Below are positions 8,015 through 15,738 of a DNA stretch of 64,000 nt, one piece after another. Source of the DNA: JBJMLO01 sp045805265. Its GTDB lineage: Bacteria > Actinomycetota > UBA4738 > JACQTL01. The stretch spans positions 1 to 64,000 of the forward strand of contig JBJMLO010000027.1 of NCBI GenBank assembly GCA_045805265.1. Reading direction: 5' to 3'. The first letter of the stretch is position 1. Each line of letters opens with the position of its first letter. The notes beneath the pieces were generated by a model. The model was not told where the DNA came from, ran no database searches, and saw nothing but the letters and a program-made list of their open reading frames with translations. The position numbers and the translations under genes were made by a program.

Positions 8015-8830
8015 ATGTACAAGTGGTGGGTCCTGGTGCACCTGGCGGGCGTGTTCGTCTTTTTGGTGGCGCACGGCGTCTCGGTGGGGGTGCTGTTCCG
8101 CCTCCGCCGCGAGCGCGACCCGTCGAAGGTGGCCGCGCTCATCGAGCTCTCGGCGAGCTCCGTCCGGTCGTTCTATGTCGGGCTGGTCGTGCTGCTGGTC
8201 GGCGGGTTCGCCGCCGTCGCCACCGGCGACCTGTGGAGCAAGCCGTGGATCTGGATCGCGCTCGGCGTCCTGGTGATCTCCTCTGTGGGGATGGTGGCCA
8301 TGGCCAGGCCCTACTACCGGCGCGTGGGGTTCGTCTCGCGGGCCATGGTGGGGGGGACGGAGGTCGTCACGAAGGAGCAGTTCGACGAGGTGCTGCGCGA
8401 CAACCGGTCGAACTCCGTCGCCGCGATGGGCTTCGTCGCGCTCGCGATCATCCTGTACATGATGGTGATCAAGCCGACCTTCGGCGTCGGCCCCGGCGCG
8501 CCTCCGGCGGCCCAGGGGTGCGAGCCCTCCGCGACCGTCCAGGTCAGCGCCTCGGGAGACGCCTTCGACACCGACTGCCTGGCAGCGCCGGCCGGGCGGG
8601 CGTTCAAGATCGTGTTCGACAACCAGGACACCGACAGCCACAACGTGGCGATCTACTCCGGCTCCAAGAACCTGTTCCGTGGTCTGATCTTCGGCGGGCC
8701 AAAGACGGAGACGTACCGGGCTCCGCCGCTGAAGGCCGGGACGTACAAGTTTCAGTGTGACGTTCACACATTCATGAACGGGACGTTCAAGGTCGAGGCG
8801 GCCGCGGCGCCGAGTCCGGCGGGGAGCTGA
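8015..8830 (+). CDS. 4-TM membrane protein fused to cupredoxin domain
   Basis: A 271-residue protein in two parts. The N-terminal part (about 1-160) has four hydrophobic segments and looks like a DUF2269-type membrane protein. After a short linker the C-terminal part (about 170-262) is a blue-copper domain: FDNQDTDSHNVAIYSG supplies His209, and FQCDVHTFMNG supplies Cys248, His251 and Met254, the usual type-1 copper set. The domain should face the outside of the membrane and carry electrons. The gene lies 3 bp before the stress-protein/Rieske gene, which is followed by a ferredoxin reductase, so a redox role for the set is likely. No strong Shine-Dalgarno precedes the ATG. Confidence 0.75.
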   Translation: MYKWWVLVHLAGVFVFLVAHGVSVGVLFRLRRERDPSKVAALIELSASSVRSFYVGLVVLLVGGFAAVATGDLWSKPWIWIALGVLVISSVGMVAMARPYYRRVGFVSRAMVGGTEVVTKEQFDEVLRDNRSNSVAAMGFVALAIILYMMVIKPTFGVGPGAPPAAQGCEPSATVQVSASGDAFDTDCLAAPAGRAFKIVFDNQDTDSHNVAIYSGSKNLFRGLIFGGPKTETYRAPPLKAGTYKFQCDVHTFMNGTFKVEAAAAPSPAGS

Positions 8831-8833
8831 CCA

Positions 8834-9877
8834 ATGGGATACCGGAAGATCCTGGCCGGGACGGACGGGTCGCAGACCGCGAAGGTCGCCGTGTCGGTGG
8901 CCGCGCGGCTGGCCGCCCGGACGGGCGCCGACCTACACCTCGTCATGGGGTGGCAGCCCCCGGGCCTGGATGCCGACGGGGCCGAGGCGGTCCTGGCCGA
9001 GGCCCAGGCCGAGGCCGCGGTCGTCGGCGACAAGGTGCGGGTCACCGGCGAGCACCACATCGGCGACGGCGCGGCGGTGGTCCTCGACGTGGCCAAGCGC
9101 CGCGGCTCCGACCTCATCGTCATGGGCAACAAGGGGATGGGGAAGGCCCGTCGCATCGGCCTGGGCGCGATCCCGGACAAGGTCGCGCACATGGCCGAGT
9201 GCGACGTGCTGATCGTTCGGACCACCCACCAGGGGGAGCCGGTCGGCCGGGCCGAGGGGCTCTACTCGAACATCGTGATGGGCACCGACGGCTCCCCGAC
9301 GGCGACCGAGGCGGCGGCCCGGGCGTTCGAGCTGGCCGCGATGATCCGCTCGGAGGTCACCCTGGTCTTCGTGGGCGACCCGATCGTCGGCGCGATCGCC
9401 GTCGAGGAGACGGCCAAGAACCGGATCGGGCGGACCAAGGTGAACCCGAAGGTCGTCGCCAAGGGCGATCCCGCGTCCGTGCTGAACAGGACCGCGAAGG
9501 AGACCGACGCGTCGCTGGTCATCGTGGGCAACAGGGGGATGACCGGCGCGCGGCGGGTGCTGCTGGCGAGCGTCCCGAACAAGGTGAGCCACACCGCGCC
9601 GGCCGACGTGCTCGTGGTCCGGACCGTGGGGCGGACCATCGCCGACCTCCGCCCGGGGTCGGGCGGGGTCGTGCTGGCCGAAGGCCGGAAGGTCGCCGCG
9701 TTCCTCGACGAGCAGGGGGTGCTGCACGCCTCATCCCCGCGGTGCACCCACATGGGATGCACCGTCGACTGGAACGAGGGCGAGCGGACGTGGGACTGCC
9801 CCTGCCACGGCTCGCGGTACGACGTCGACGGGCACGTGATCCACGGTCCCGCGCAGAAGGACCTCGATCCGGCGTGA
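8834..9877 (+). CDS. tandem universal stress protein fused to Rieske domain
   Basis: A 347-residue protein with two universal-stress domains (about 1-135 and 145-275) and a C-terminal Rieske iron-sulfur domain (about 280-345). Each USP domain has the ATP-binding signature: VMGNKGMGKARR and VIVGNRGMTGARR. The Rieske part shows CTHMGC (Cys304, His306, Cys309) and CPCHGS (Cys322, Cys324, His325), so all four cluster ligands and the disulfide pair are present. The last residues run out soon after the second loop, so the domain is compact. The fusion is unusual. The neighbours are a membrane cupredoxin (3 bp upstream) and a ferredoxin reductase (4 bp downstream), which would be a natural electron donor. 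Confidence 0.85.
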   Translation: MGYRKILAGTDGSQTAKVAVSVAARLAARTGADLHLVMGWQPPGLDADGAEAVLAEAQAEAAVVGDKVRVTGEHHIGDGAAVVLDVAKRRGSDLIVMGNKGMGKARRIGLGAIPDKVAHMAECDVLIVRTTHQGEPVGRAEGLYSNIVMGTDGSPTATEAAARAFELAAMIRSEVTLVFVGDPIVGAIAVEETAKNRIGRTKVNPKVVAKGDPASVLNRTAKETDASLVIVGNRGMTGARRVLLASVPNKVSHTAPADVLVVRTVGRTIADLRPGSGGVVLAEGRKVAAFLDEQGVLHASSPRCTHMGCTVDWNEGERTWDCPCHGSRYDVDGHVIHGPAQKDLDPA

Positions 9878-9881
9878 CGGC

Positions 9882-11117
9882 GTGACGACGGCTCGGGCGC
9901 CCCGGCGGATCCTCGTCGTCGGCGGCGGGGTGGCCGGCGGCAGCGCGGCGCTGGCGATCCGCGACGCCGGCTTCGACGGCGAGGTGGAGCTGGTCGGCGC
10001 GGAGCCACGCCACCCGTACGAGCGACCCCCCCTGTCCAAGGCGTTCCTCCGGGGCGAGGTCGAGGGCGAGCGCCTCCGCCTGCGGCCGCCGGCAACGTGG
10101 GAGGAGCGCGGCATCGAGTCGAGCCTCGGGGAGGAGGTCGTGGCCGTCGACCCGGCGGCCGGGGAGGCCACCTTCGCGGACGGCGCGACGGCGGCGTTCG
10201 ACCGGCTGGTGCTGGCGACCGGGGCGCGGAACCGGCGGGTGGACGTGCCGGGCCTGGACCTCGAGGGCGTGTTCGACCTCCGCACCGTGGACGACGCTCT
10301 GGCCCTTCGCGACGCGGCGACGCCGGGGAGCCGCGCGGTCGTGGTCGGGATGGGCTTCATCGGTTCGGAGGTCGCCGCGTCGCTGCGTGCGCTGGACGTG
10401 GAGGTCACGGCCATCCTGAGCGGCGACGCGCCGCTCGACCGCGTGCTCGGGCCCCAGGTCGGCGGGGTGCTCGCCTCGGTCCACGAGGACCGGGGGGTCC
10501 GCCTCCTCCGGCGGACCGTGTTCGCCGGCTTCGAGGGCTCCGGCGGCTCGGTGCGGGCGGCCGTGACCGCCGACGGGCAGCGCGTGGAGGCCGACTTCGC
10601 CGTGGTCGGCGTCGGCGTTCAGCCCAACGTCGAGCTGGCCGAGGCCGCCGGACTCCACGTGGACAACGGCGTGGTGGTGGACGAGCTCTGCCGGACCAGC
10701 GCGCCGAACGTGTTCGCGGCCGGAGACGTGGCCGCCTTCCCTCTCGCCGGCGCCGACGGGCGCGTCCGGATCGAGCACTTCCAGCACGCCGTGAAGCACG
10801 GCCGGGCGGCCGGCCTGTCCGTCGCGGGCCACCGCCGCCCGTTCGTCGAGGTGCCGTGGTTCTGGTCGGAGCAGTACGACCAGCAGGTCCAGTACGCGGG
10901 CCACCACCGAAGGTCGGACGCCTGCGAGGTCCGCGGCTCGCTCGCCGACCGGAGCTTCCTGGGCTTCTTCTACGAGCGCGGCGTGGTGAGGGCCGTGGTG
11001 TCGCTCAACCGGCAGCTGGAACTTCGCCGGGCCATGACGGCGATCGGCCGGGAGGTCGACCCCGCGATCCTGCGCGACGAGTCCGTGGACCTCCGCGAGC
11101 TGGCCCGGGCCAGCTGA
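9882..11117 (+). CDS. FAD-dependent ferredoxin/Rieske reductase, BphA4-like
   Basis: A 411-residue flavoprotein of the BphA4/rubredoxin-reductase type. RILVVGGGVAGGSAALAIR near the N-terminus binds FAD, HPYERPPLSKAFLRGE is the family signature, VVVGMGFIGSEVA at about 150-162 binds NAD(P)H, and NVFAAGDVAAFP at about 275 is the second FAD motif. A reductase C-terminal domain follows. Such enzymes pass electrons from NADH to a ferredoxin or Rieske protein. The GTG start lies 4 bp after the stop of the Rieske fusion, so that protein is the likely partner. Confidence 0.88.
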   Translation: MTTARAPRRILVVGGGVAGGSAALAIRDAGFDGEVELVGAEPRHPYERPPLSKAFLRGEVEGERLRLRPPATWEERGIESSLGEEVVAVDPAAGEATFADGATAAFDRLVLATGARNRRVDVPGLDLEGVFDLRTVDDALALRDAATPGSRAVVVGMGFIGSEVAASLRALDVEVTAILSGDAPLDRVLGPQVGGVLASVHEDRGVRLLRRTVFAGFEGSGGSVRAAVTADGQRVEADFAVVGVGVQPNVELAEAAGLHVDNGVVVDELCRTSAPNVFAAGDVAAFPLAGADGRVRIEHFQHAVKHGRAAGLSVAGHRRPFVEVPWFWSEQYDQQVQYAGHHRRSDACEVRGSLADRSFLGFFYERGVVRAVVSLNRQLELRRAMTAIGREVDPAILRDESVDLRELARAS

Positions 11118-11150
11118 AGCACCGGAACACCGACGGACCCGCCCGGCCGA

Positions 11151-11477
11151 TCAGCCCCGGCCCCACCGGCCGTACAGCTGGCTGGCCGGGTCGAAGAACC
11201 CGCCCTCCGGCCGGGCGTGGGCGTGCCAGTGGTCCGGGATGCGCCGCCGCTCGCCGTCGATCCAGAACCCCTCCGGGTACCGCTGCGCGGCCACCTCGCC
11301 CAGGCGGTCCAGCAGCTCCCGCTCGACGACCGAGTCGGGCAGGCCGTGCCGCCGCCACACGATCATCGGCGTCGCGCACACCACGCAGTCGGCCACCCAG
11401 CAGTCGTCGTCCTCGTAGTGCCAGGCCGTCATCCGTTCGGCCCGGCACAGGAGGCAGTCATCCCCCGACGATGACAA
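11151..11477 (-). CDS. small Cys/His-rich protein, putative zinc-binding
   Basis: A 108-residue protein with two CxxC pairs (Cys8/Cys11 and Cys31/Cys34) and a C-terminal PDHWHAHARPEG motif. The first half reads like a zinc ribbon. The family is not recognised; the spacing and histidines recall HIT-like proteins but the catalytic HxHxH is not in the right place. A TTG start at 11477 is chosen because GGGAGA lies before it; this overlaps the upstream DUF192 gene by 20 bases, so the two are probably co-translated. Confidence 0.6.
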   Translation of the reverse strand: MSSSGDDCLLCRAERMTAWHYEDDDCWVADCVVCATPMIVWRRHGLPDSVVERELLDRLGEVAAQRYPEGFWIDGERRRIPDHWHAHARPEGGFFDPASQLYGRWGRG

Positions 11478-11922
11478 CGCGATCTCCCACCGCCACGTCG
11501 TGCCGGGCGAAGAATCCCCGGTTCGCCTCCAACGCGCCCACGAACGGCCGGCCCGGCCGGTAGGTCGGGCACCGCCGGCCGGGACACGGCGTCATGTCCC
11601 TGAGCGCCAGGATCCTTCCGTCCCGGCCCCAGAAGGCGATCGACAGCGGCACGAGTGTGTCCCGCATCCAGAACCCGGCCCTCGACGGCCGGCCGAACAG
11701 GAACGCCATGCCCGCGTCGGGGTCGAGCCGTTCGACGCCCTGGAGCCCCCGCTCGCGCGCCGCAGCCGAGTCGGCAACGGTCACCCGCAGGCTCACCGTC
11801 CCCGCAGCTGTGGCGATCCGAGCCTCGGCCGACCGCGAGCCGGCGTGCGAACACGCGGCGAGCGATGCCGCCCCCACGAGGAGGGCCAGGACGAGGATCC
11901 GGCTGCGGTCCACGCCATCCAT
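11458..11922 (-). CDS. DUF192 lipoprotein
   Basis: A 154-residue exported protein with a lipoprotein signal: a hydrophobic stretch followed by LAAC, which places the lipidated cysteine near residue 24. The mature part is a DUF192 domain (RERGLQGVERLDPDAGMAFL, then FWMRDTLVPLSIAFW and DRVVIVGG at the end). DUF192 proteins are small exported proteins of unknown function. The frame is open to 11988, but starting at ATG 11922 gives a proper signal peptide. Confidence 0.8.
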   Translation of the reverse strand: MDGVDRSRILVLALLVGAASLAACSHAGSRSAEARIATAAGTVSLRVTVADSAAARERGLQGVERLDPDAGMAFLFGRPSRAGFWMRDTLVPLSIAFWGRDGRILALRDMTPCPGRRCPTYRPGRPFVGALEANRGFFARHDVAVGDRVVIVGG

Positions 11923-12156
11923 GCTCGCACGCAGGAACGCCCGGTGGCGCTCGACGAGGTCCCGCGGGGAAGCCGCAGGCCCACGCACGCCGGGGTGTCC
12001 GGCCCTGGGCTACCCGCCCGTCCCGCAGCGGCTCTCGTCCGCGTGGCGCCGGTGGGAGCAAAGACGCTATGAATAGCCCCACGTGCCTCCTCCACTTGCG
12101 ATCCTGCCCAGTCAGCGTGGCCAGGACTTCCTGATACCGAGTGCCGTGGGCCTCGC

Positions 12157-14166
12157 GTGGTGACCGGGGCAGGGGCCCGGCCCCAGCGGCAACGGCGCGC
12201 GGTGAAGCGTCTGGCCCTGGTGGCCGGAACGGTGGTCTCGGTGGCCGTGGTGGGAGGGACGCTCCTATCGCTGTACTCGGCGAAGGCATATCGCATCCCG
12301 GTCGGCGACGACGTGCCCACGTACATCTGGCGGGCTCGCGTGGTCGCGAGCGGAGGCCTCGACGCATTGGATCAAGCGAACCAGTACCGGTTCCACTCCA
12401 ACACGTCGAACCCAGGACGCCCCGGATACCCGGTGATGGCCGCGCTCGTCGACGACGTCTCCAAGGTGAGCACATGGCGGTTCGCCTTCGCGTTGCCGGC
12501 CGTGGCGGCGGTCGCCATCGGGCTCGCCGCCGGAGCCCTCGCGGTCGGGTGCATGGGTGAGCCTCCCTGGTCGTTCCCCCTGTACGCGCTGACCGTGGGC
12601 CTGTCGGCGTGCGTGGTGATCACCGCGAAGGGCTACTACGACAACCTGCTGGCGGACGCGACCATCCTCGCGGCCATCGCGACCGCCTTGATGGTGCTCG
12701 AGGGACGCAGGGCGGGGACCGCGACCGCCTGGCTTCTGGCGGGCACGGCGGTGATCCACTGGCAGTTCGCGCTCCTGCTCGCCATGTACCTCCTCGTGCT
12801 CGCGCTGACGGGCGTCCCCGAGAGCATCCGCGCGCGCCGGGAGGGGCGGCGGCTGGCCGATACCCCATCCGCTCGCTTGCTGGGCGCACTGGGCGCCGGG
12901 GCGGTGGCCGGCGGAGCCGGGCTGCTCCTGACCCCGGGGATCGGCTCCTTCGGCACGAACGACCGCCAGCGTTTCGAGACCATCCTCCAGGTCCAGCTCC
13001 CCCAGTACGCCTTCCCGGCGACCGGGCCGGTCATGGCGGGTGGAGCGGTGGCGCTGGCCGCGGGGCGCGATCCACGCCGGGTGCGGGCGCTGGTGGTGTT
13101 CGTGCTCTCCATCCTCATCGGGCTCGTCGCCTATGTGGCGTTCCGGGCCGGTGCGAACCTGCCGGCGCAGCGGCTCCTCGGTGCAGCGCTGGGGATGCCG
13201 ATGCTGTTCGCGGCGGCGGCGGTCGGCCTGGTCAGGGTGATCCTGCGCGTCGCGACCGGGGCCGTCGTGCGCAAGCTGGCGGTGGTCGGGGCCGGCGCCG
13301 TGCTCCTCGCCTCGGTCGCCGGGACCGTCGCGATCGGCACCAGGGCGTGGTCCCGGACCATCCCGTACGAGGAGCTTCCCAGGCACGCGGCGATCGCGTC
13401 GGTCATGCAGTACGTCCGGCGGCTGCCCCCCGCCGTCCCGGTGGTGTTCGTGGTCCAGGGGACCCGGGCCGACTTCGGCGCCATTCCCGCGCTGCGCCGG
13501 CTGCGGGCGCAGGCTCCGCCGGAGCGGATTCCCGACGTGTACGTGTATCTGGGAACGCCGGAGAACCTGCTCCGGGGCGCTCCCACGTCGCGGCCGGGCG
13601 ACCCCGAGTTCGGGAGGGACTCGGCGCAGTATTTCGCGGTCGTCCGACCGGTGATGAATCGAGACCCGGTCATCGTGGTGCCGTTCACCTTCTACCTCCA
13701 CGACTACCACCGGGTCCACAAGGCCCACCCCGAATGGCCGAGCGGGGATCGGTTCCTGGTCGTGCGGGGCCCCGCGCCGCCGCCCCGCATGCCGATCCCG
13801 CGCGACCCCGTCGTGCAGGGCATCGCCCCGCTGAGTGCGGCTGCGGTCCTGATGCTCATGGTGCTCGCGGGAGCCGGGCTGGGTTGGTCGTCCTCGCTGG
13901 TGCCCGCATCATGGGCGGTACGGGCCGCGCTGTCCCCGGCATTCGGCTTCAGCGCCCTCGCCGCGGGTGGTCTCGTCGCCGACCGCCTCGGCGTGGCGCT
14001 GCACGGCGTCGCCGGGGGAGCGGTGGCGGTGGTGATCGCCCTCGTCGGCTGGATACCGCTCATCATCCGACGCCGCCGGCAGACCTCCCCGGGCGTCGGA
14101 AAGCCGGAGGCATCCGCATCGGGCCACGACGAGATCGGATCCGTCCCTCCGACGCCGGCGGCCTGA
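12157..14166 (+). CDS. large polytopic membrane protein, unknown function
   Basis: A 669-residue protein with roughly 12 hydrophobic segments, two extramembrane stretches (about 45-100 and 405-550) and an acidic-polar tail. An early loop reads VGDDVPTYIWRARVVASGG, an acidic motif in the first loop like that of lipid-linked glycosyltransferases of the GT-C fold, where an Asp or Glu in the first loop is catalytic. A GT-C role is thus possible but unproven. The start could be GTG 12157, GTG 12160 or GTG 12202. It is divergent from the DUF192 gene. Confidence 0.6.
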   Translation: MVTGAGARPQRQRRAVKRLALVAGTVVSVAVVGGTLLSLYSAKAYRIPVGDDVPTYIWRARVVASGGLDALDQANQYRFHSNTSNPGRPGYPVMAALVDDVSKVSTWRFAFALPAVAAVAIGLAAGALAVGCMGEPPWSFPLYALTVGLSACVVITAKGYYDNLLADATILAAIATALMVLEGRRAGTATAWLLAGTAVIHWQFALLLAMYLLVLALTGVPESIRARREGRRLADTPSARLLGALGAGAVAGGAGLLLTPGIGSFGTNDRQRFETILQVQLPQYAFPATGPVMAGGAVALAAGRDPRRVRALVVFVLSILIGLVAYVAFRAGANLPAQRLLGAALGMPMLFAAAAVGLVRVILRVATGAVVRKLAVVGAGAVLLASVAGTVAIGTRAWSRTIPYEELPRHAAIASVMQYVRRLPPAVPVVFVVQGTRADFGAIPALRRLRAQAPPERIPDVYVYLGTPENLLRGAPTSRPGDPEFGRDSAQYFAVVRPVMNRDPVIVVPFTFYLHDYHRVHKAHPEWPSGDRFLVVRGPAPPPRMPIPRDPVVQGIAPLSAAAVLMLMVLAGAGLGWSSSLVPASWAVRAALSPAFGFSALAAGGLVADRLGVALHGVAGGAVAVVIALVGWIPLIIRRRRQTSPGVGKPEASASGHDEIGSVPPTPAA

Positions 14167-14209
14167 GCCCCGCCGACGGTTCCGCCGGTTCAGGCCGGTG
14201 TCCGCTCCC

Positions 14210-15037
14210 TCACAGGGTGGCCACCATCCTGCGCAGGAGCTTCATGCCCGCCACCAGCTGTTCCGGTTTGGTGAGGATGGGCTGCTGGGTGCCCGGACGG
14301 CTCCCCCCGGACCACAGACACAGACCGCTCGTCAGCCGGCGCTCCAGGGCATGGCGGAAGTTCCAGTACATCAGGCCGGGCGTCACGCACGGACGGCTGC
14401 TCTTCAGCGTCTCCTCCAGGAACAGGGTCCGGTGGAACTGATGGCGCGTGATGGCTGCGAACTCCAGGAACGACTCCGGCTCACACACGTACGGCTGCGT
14501 CTGGAGGACGAAGAGGTCGGTTCCCGCAGCCTGCGCGACGGCCGGCAGGGCACACCGCTTCCACGCCGCGAAGTACGTCTCGCGCGCGTGGGCGAAACAC
14601 CCGTTCTGACTCGCATCGCGGGCCATGTGCCCGATCCCCATGATCAGCACGACCTTGTGTCCGTGCGCGTGCGCCACGCTGGTGAAGCGCCGGATCGAGT
14701 AGCGCGGGTGCAGCGAGTCGGGCTCGGAACCGGGGGACTCGAAGTCGTACAGGACCCAGTCGCCCTCGGGGATCGACGAGACCGCGTCGATGAACCCGGC
14801 CAGGTGCTTGAAGCCCCACGCGGCCTGTCCCACATCGGGGACGTGAGTCTGGCCCTTGTCCGCCCCGATCGTGCCGAAGCCGTTGCCGTAGGCCTTGCCG
14901 GCGAGCGTGGGGTCGGCGCGATTGACCTTGTTGACGAACTCGACGTGGGACAGCACCCGCGTCGACGCCTGCGCCGGCCCTGCCAGCCCCAGCAGCGCGA
15001 GCGCGAGGACCGTCGCCGACGCGATGTTGCGCTTCAT
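14210..15037 (-). CDS. secreted protein of unknown function
   Basis: A 275-residue exported protein. The signal peptide runs MKRNIASATVLALALLGLAG and is cleaved after PAQA (about residue 24). The mature part has a TIM-barrel-like rhythm of strands such as WVLYDFESPG, KVVLIMGIGHMA and DLFVLQTQPYV, and a few cysteines that could form disulfides. No catalytic signature is recognised. The open frame extends further upstream, but ATG 15037 starts a proper signal peptide and follows GGGTGGGACC. The gene is convergent with the membrane-protein gene. Confidence 0.65.
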   Translation of the reverse strand: MKRNIASATVLALALLGLAGPAQASTRVLSHVEFVNKVNRADPTLAGKAYGNGFGTIGADKGQTHVPDVGQAAWGFKHLAGFIDAVSSIPEGDWVLYDFESPGSEPDSLHPRYSIRRFTSVAHAHGHKVVLIMGIGHMARDASQNGCFAHARETYFAAWKRCALPAVAQAAGTDLFVLQTQPYVCEPESFLEFAAITRHQFHRTLFLEETLKSSRPCVTPGLMYWNFRHALERRLTSGLCLWSGGSRPGTQQPILTKPEQLVAGMKLLRRMVATL

Positions 15038-15238
15038 CTTGGTCCCACCCGAGCCTCTACCGCGAAATACGGAACGGGACGCCCGAGCGGGCGCCCGCCG
15101 GAGGCGGAAGACCGAGCCCTCCTCCCTGGCGGAACCCTGTTCCCGCCCAGGGATGATGTCAAGACGCAACATCGGAAGTCGTCGACTTCCATGCCGGCGT
15201 CCGCGTCGCGCGCCAACCTAGCGCGCGTTCCGGGAGCC

Positions 15239-15688
15239 TCAGCCGGGGCGAAATGGGGGGAGCCCGTCGCCCTCCTCGGAGATCGGGGCGGCGGGTCGGC
15301 CGGTGAGCTCGGTGAGGCGGGACGACACCCGATTGTACCCGTCGCGATCCCACGACTCCACCACGTCGGCGACGGCGCCGTCGTGGACCAGGACCAGGGT
15401 CGGCACCACTCGGATCCCGTACGCGTCCGAGACCTCGTACGGCGGGGGATCGGGCGTCTGGGGAAACGACCAGCCGTGATGCTCGGCGAAGTCCCCGAGC
15501 CGGTCGGGCGGGTCCTGGCCGATGCCCACGGGGATGCCGGGGTGGAACCTTTCGAGCCGCTCGGCGACCGGGGCGGCCATCTGGCAGACCGGACACGTCA
15601 CCTTGTAGAAGAACAGGGCCCGGGGCTCGTCGGAAAGACTCACTCCCGGCAGTGCAGGGGCAGGCGATCCGATCGCGATGACGCTCAT
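15239..15688 (-). CDS. thioredoxin-like/TlpA-type protein
   Basis: A 149-residue thioredoxin-fold protein with the redox motif CPVC in FFYKVTCPVCQMAAPV (Cys36 and Cys39 by count) and the cis-proline region GIRVVPTLVLVHDG near 98-111. It starts like peroxiredoxin/TlpA proteins (IGSPAPALPGVSLSDE) and has no signal peptide, so it should be cytosolic. It lies 50 bp downstream of the hybrid kinase on the same strand and may be co-transcribed. ATG 15688 is preferred over the longer frame to 15760, which runs into the kinase gene. Confidence 0.78.
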   Translation of the reverse strand: MSVIAIGSPAPALPGVSLSDEPRALFFYKVTCPVCQMAAPVAERLERFHPGIPVGIGQDPPDRLGDFAEHHGWSFPQTPDPPPYEVSDAYGIRVVPTLVLVHDGAVADVVESWDRDGYNRVSSRLTELTGRPAAPISEEGDGLPPFRPG

Positions 15689-15738
15689 GGCCGGGGCCAG
15701 CGTAAGCGCCGTTCGGGACCGATGCCGGGGGCCCAGCC

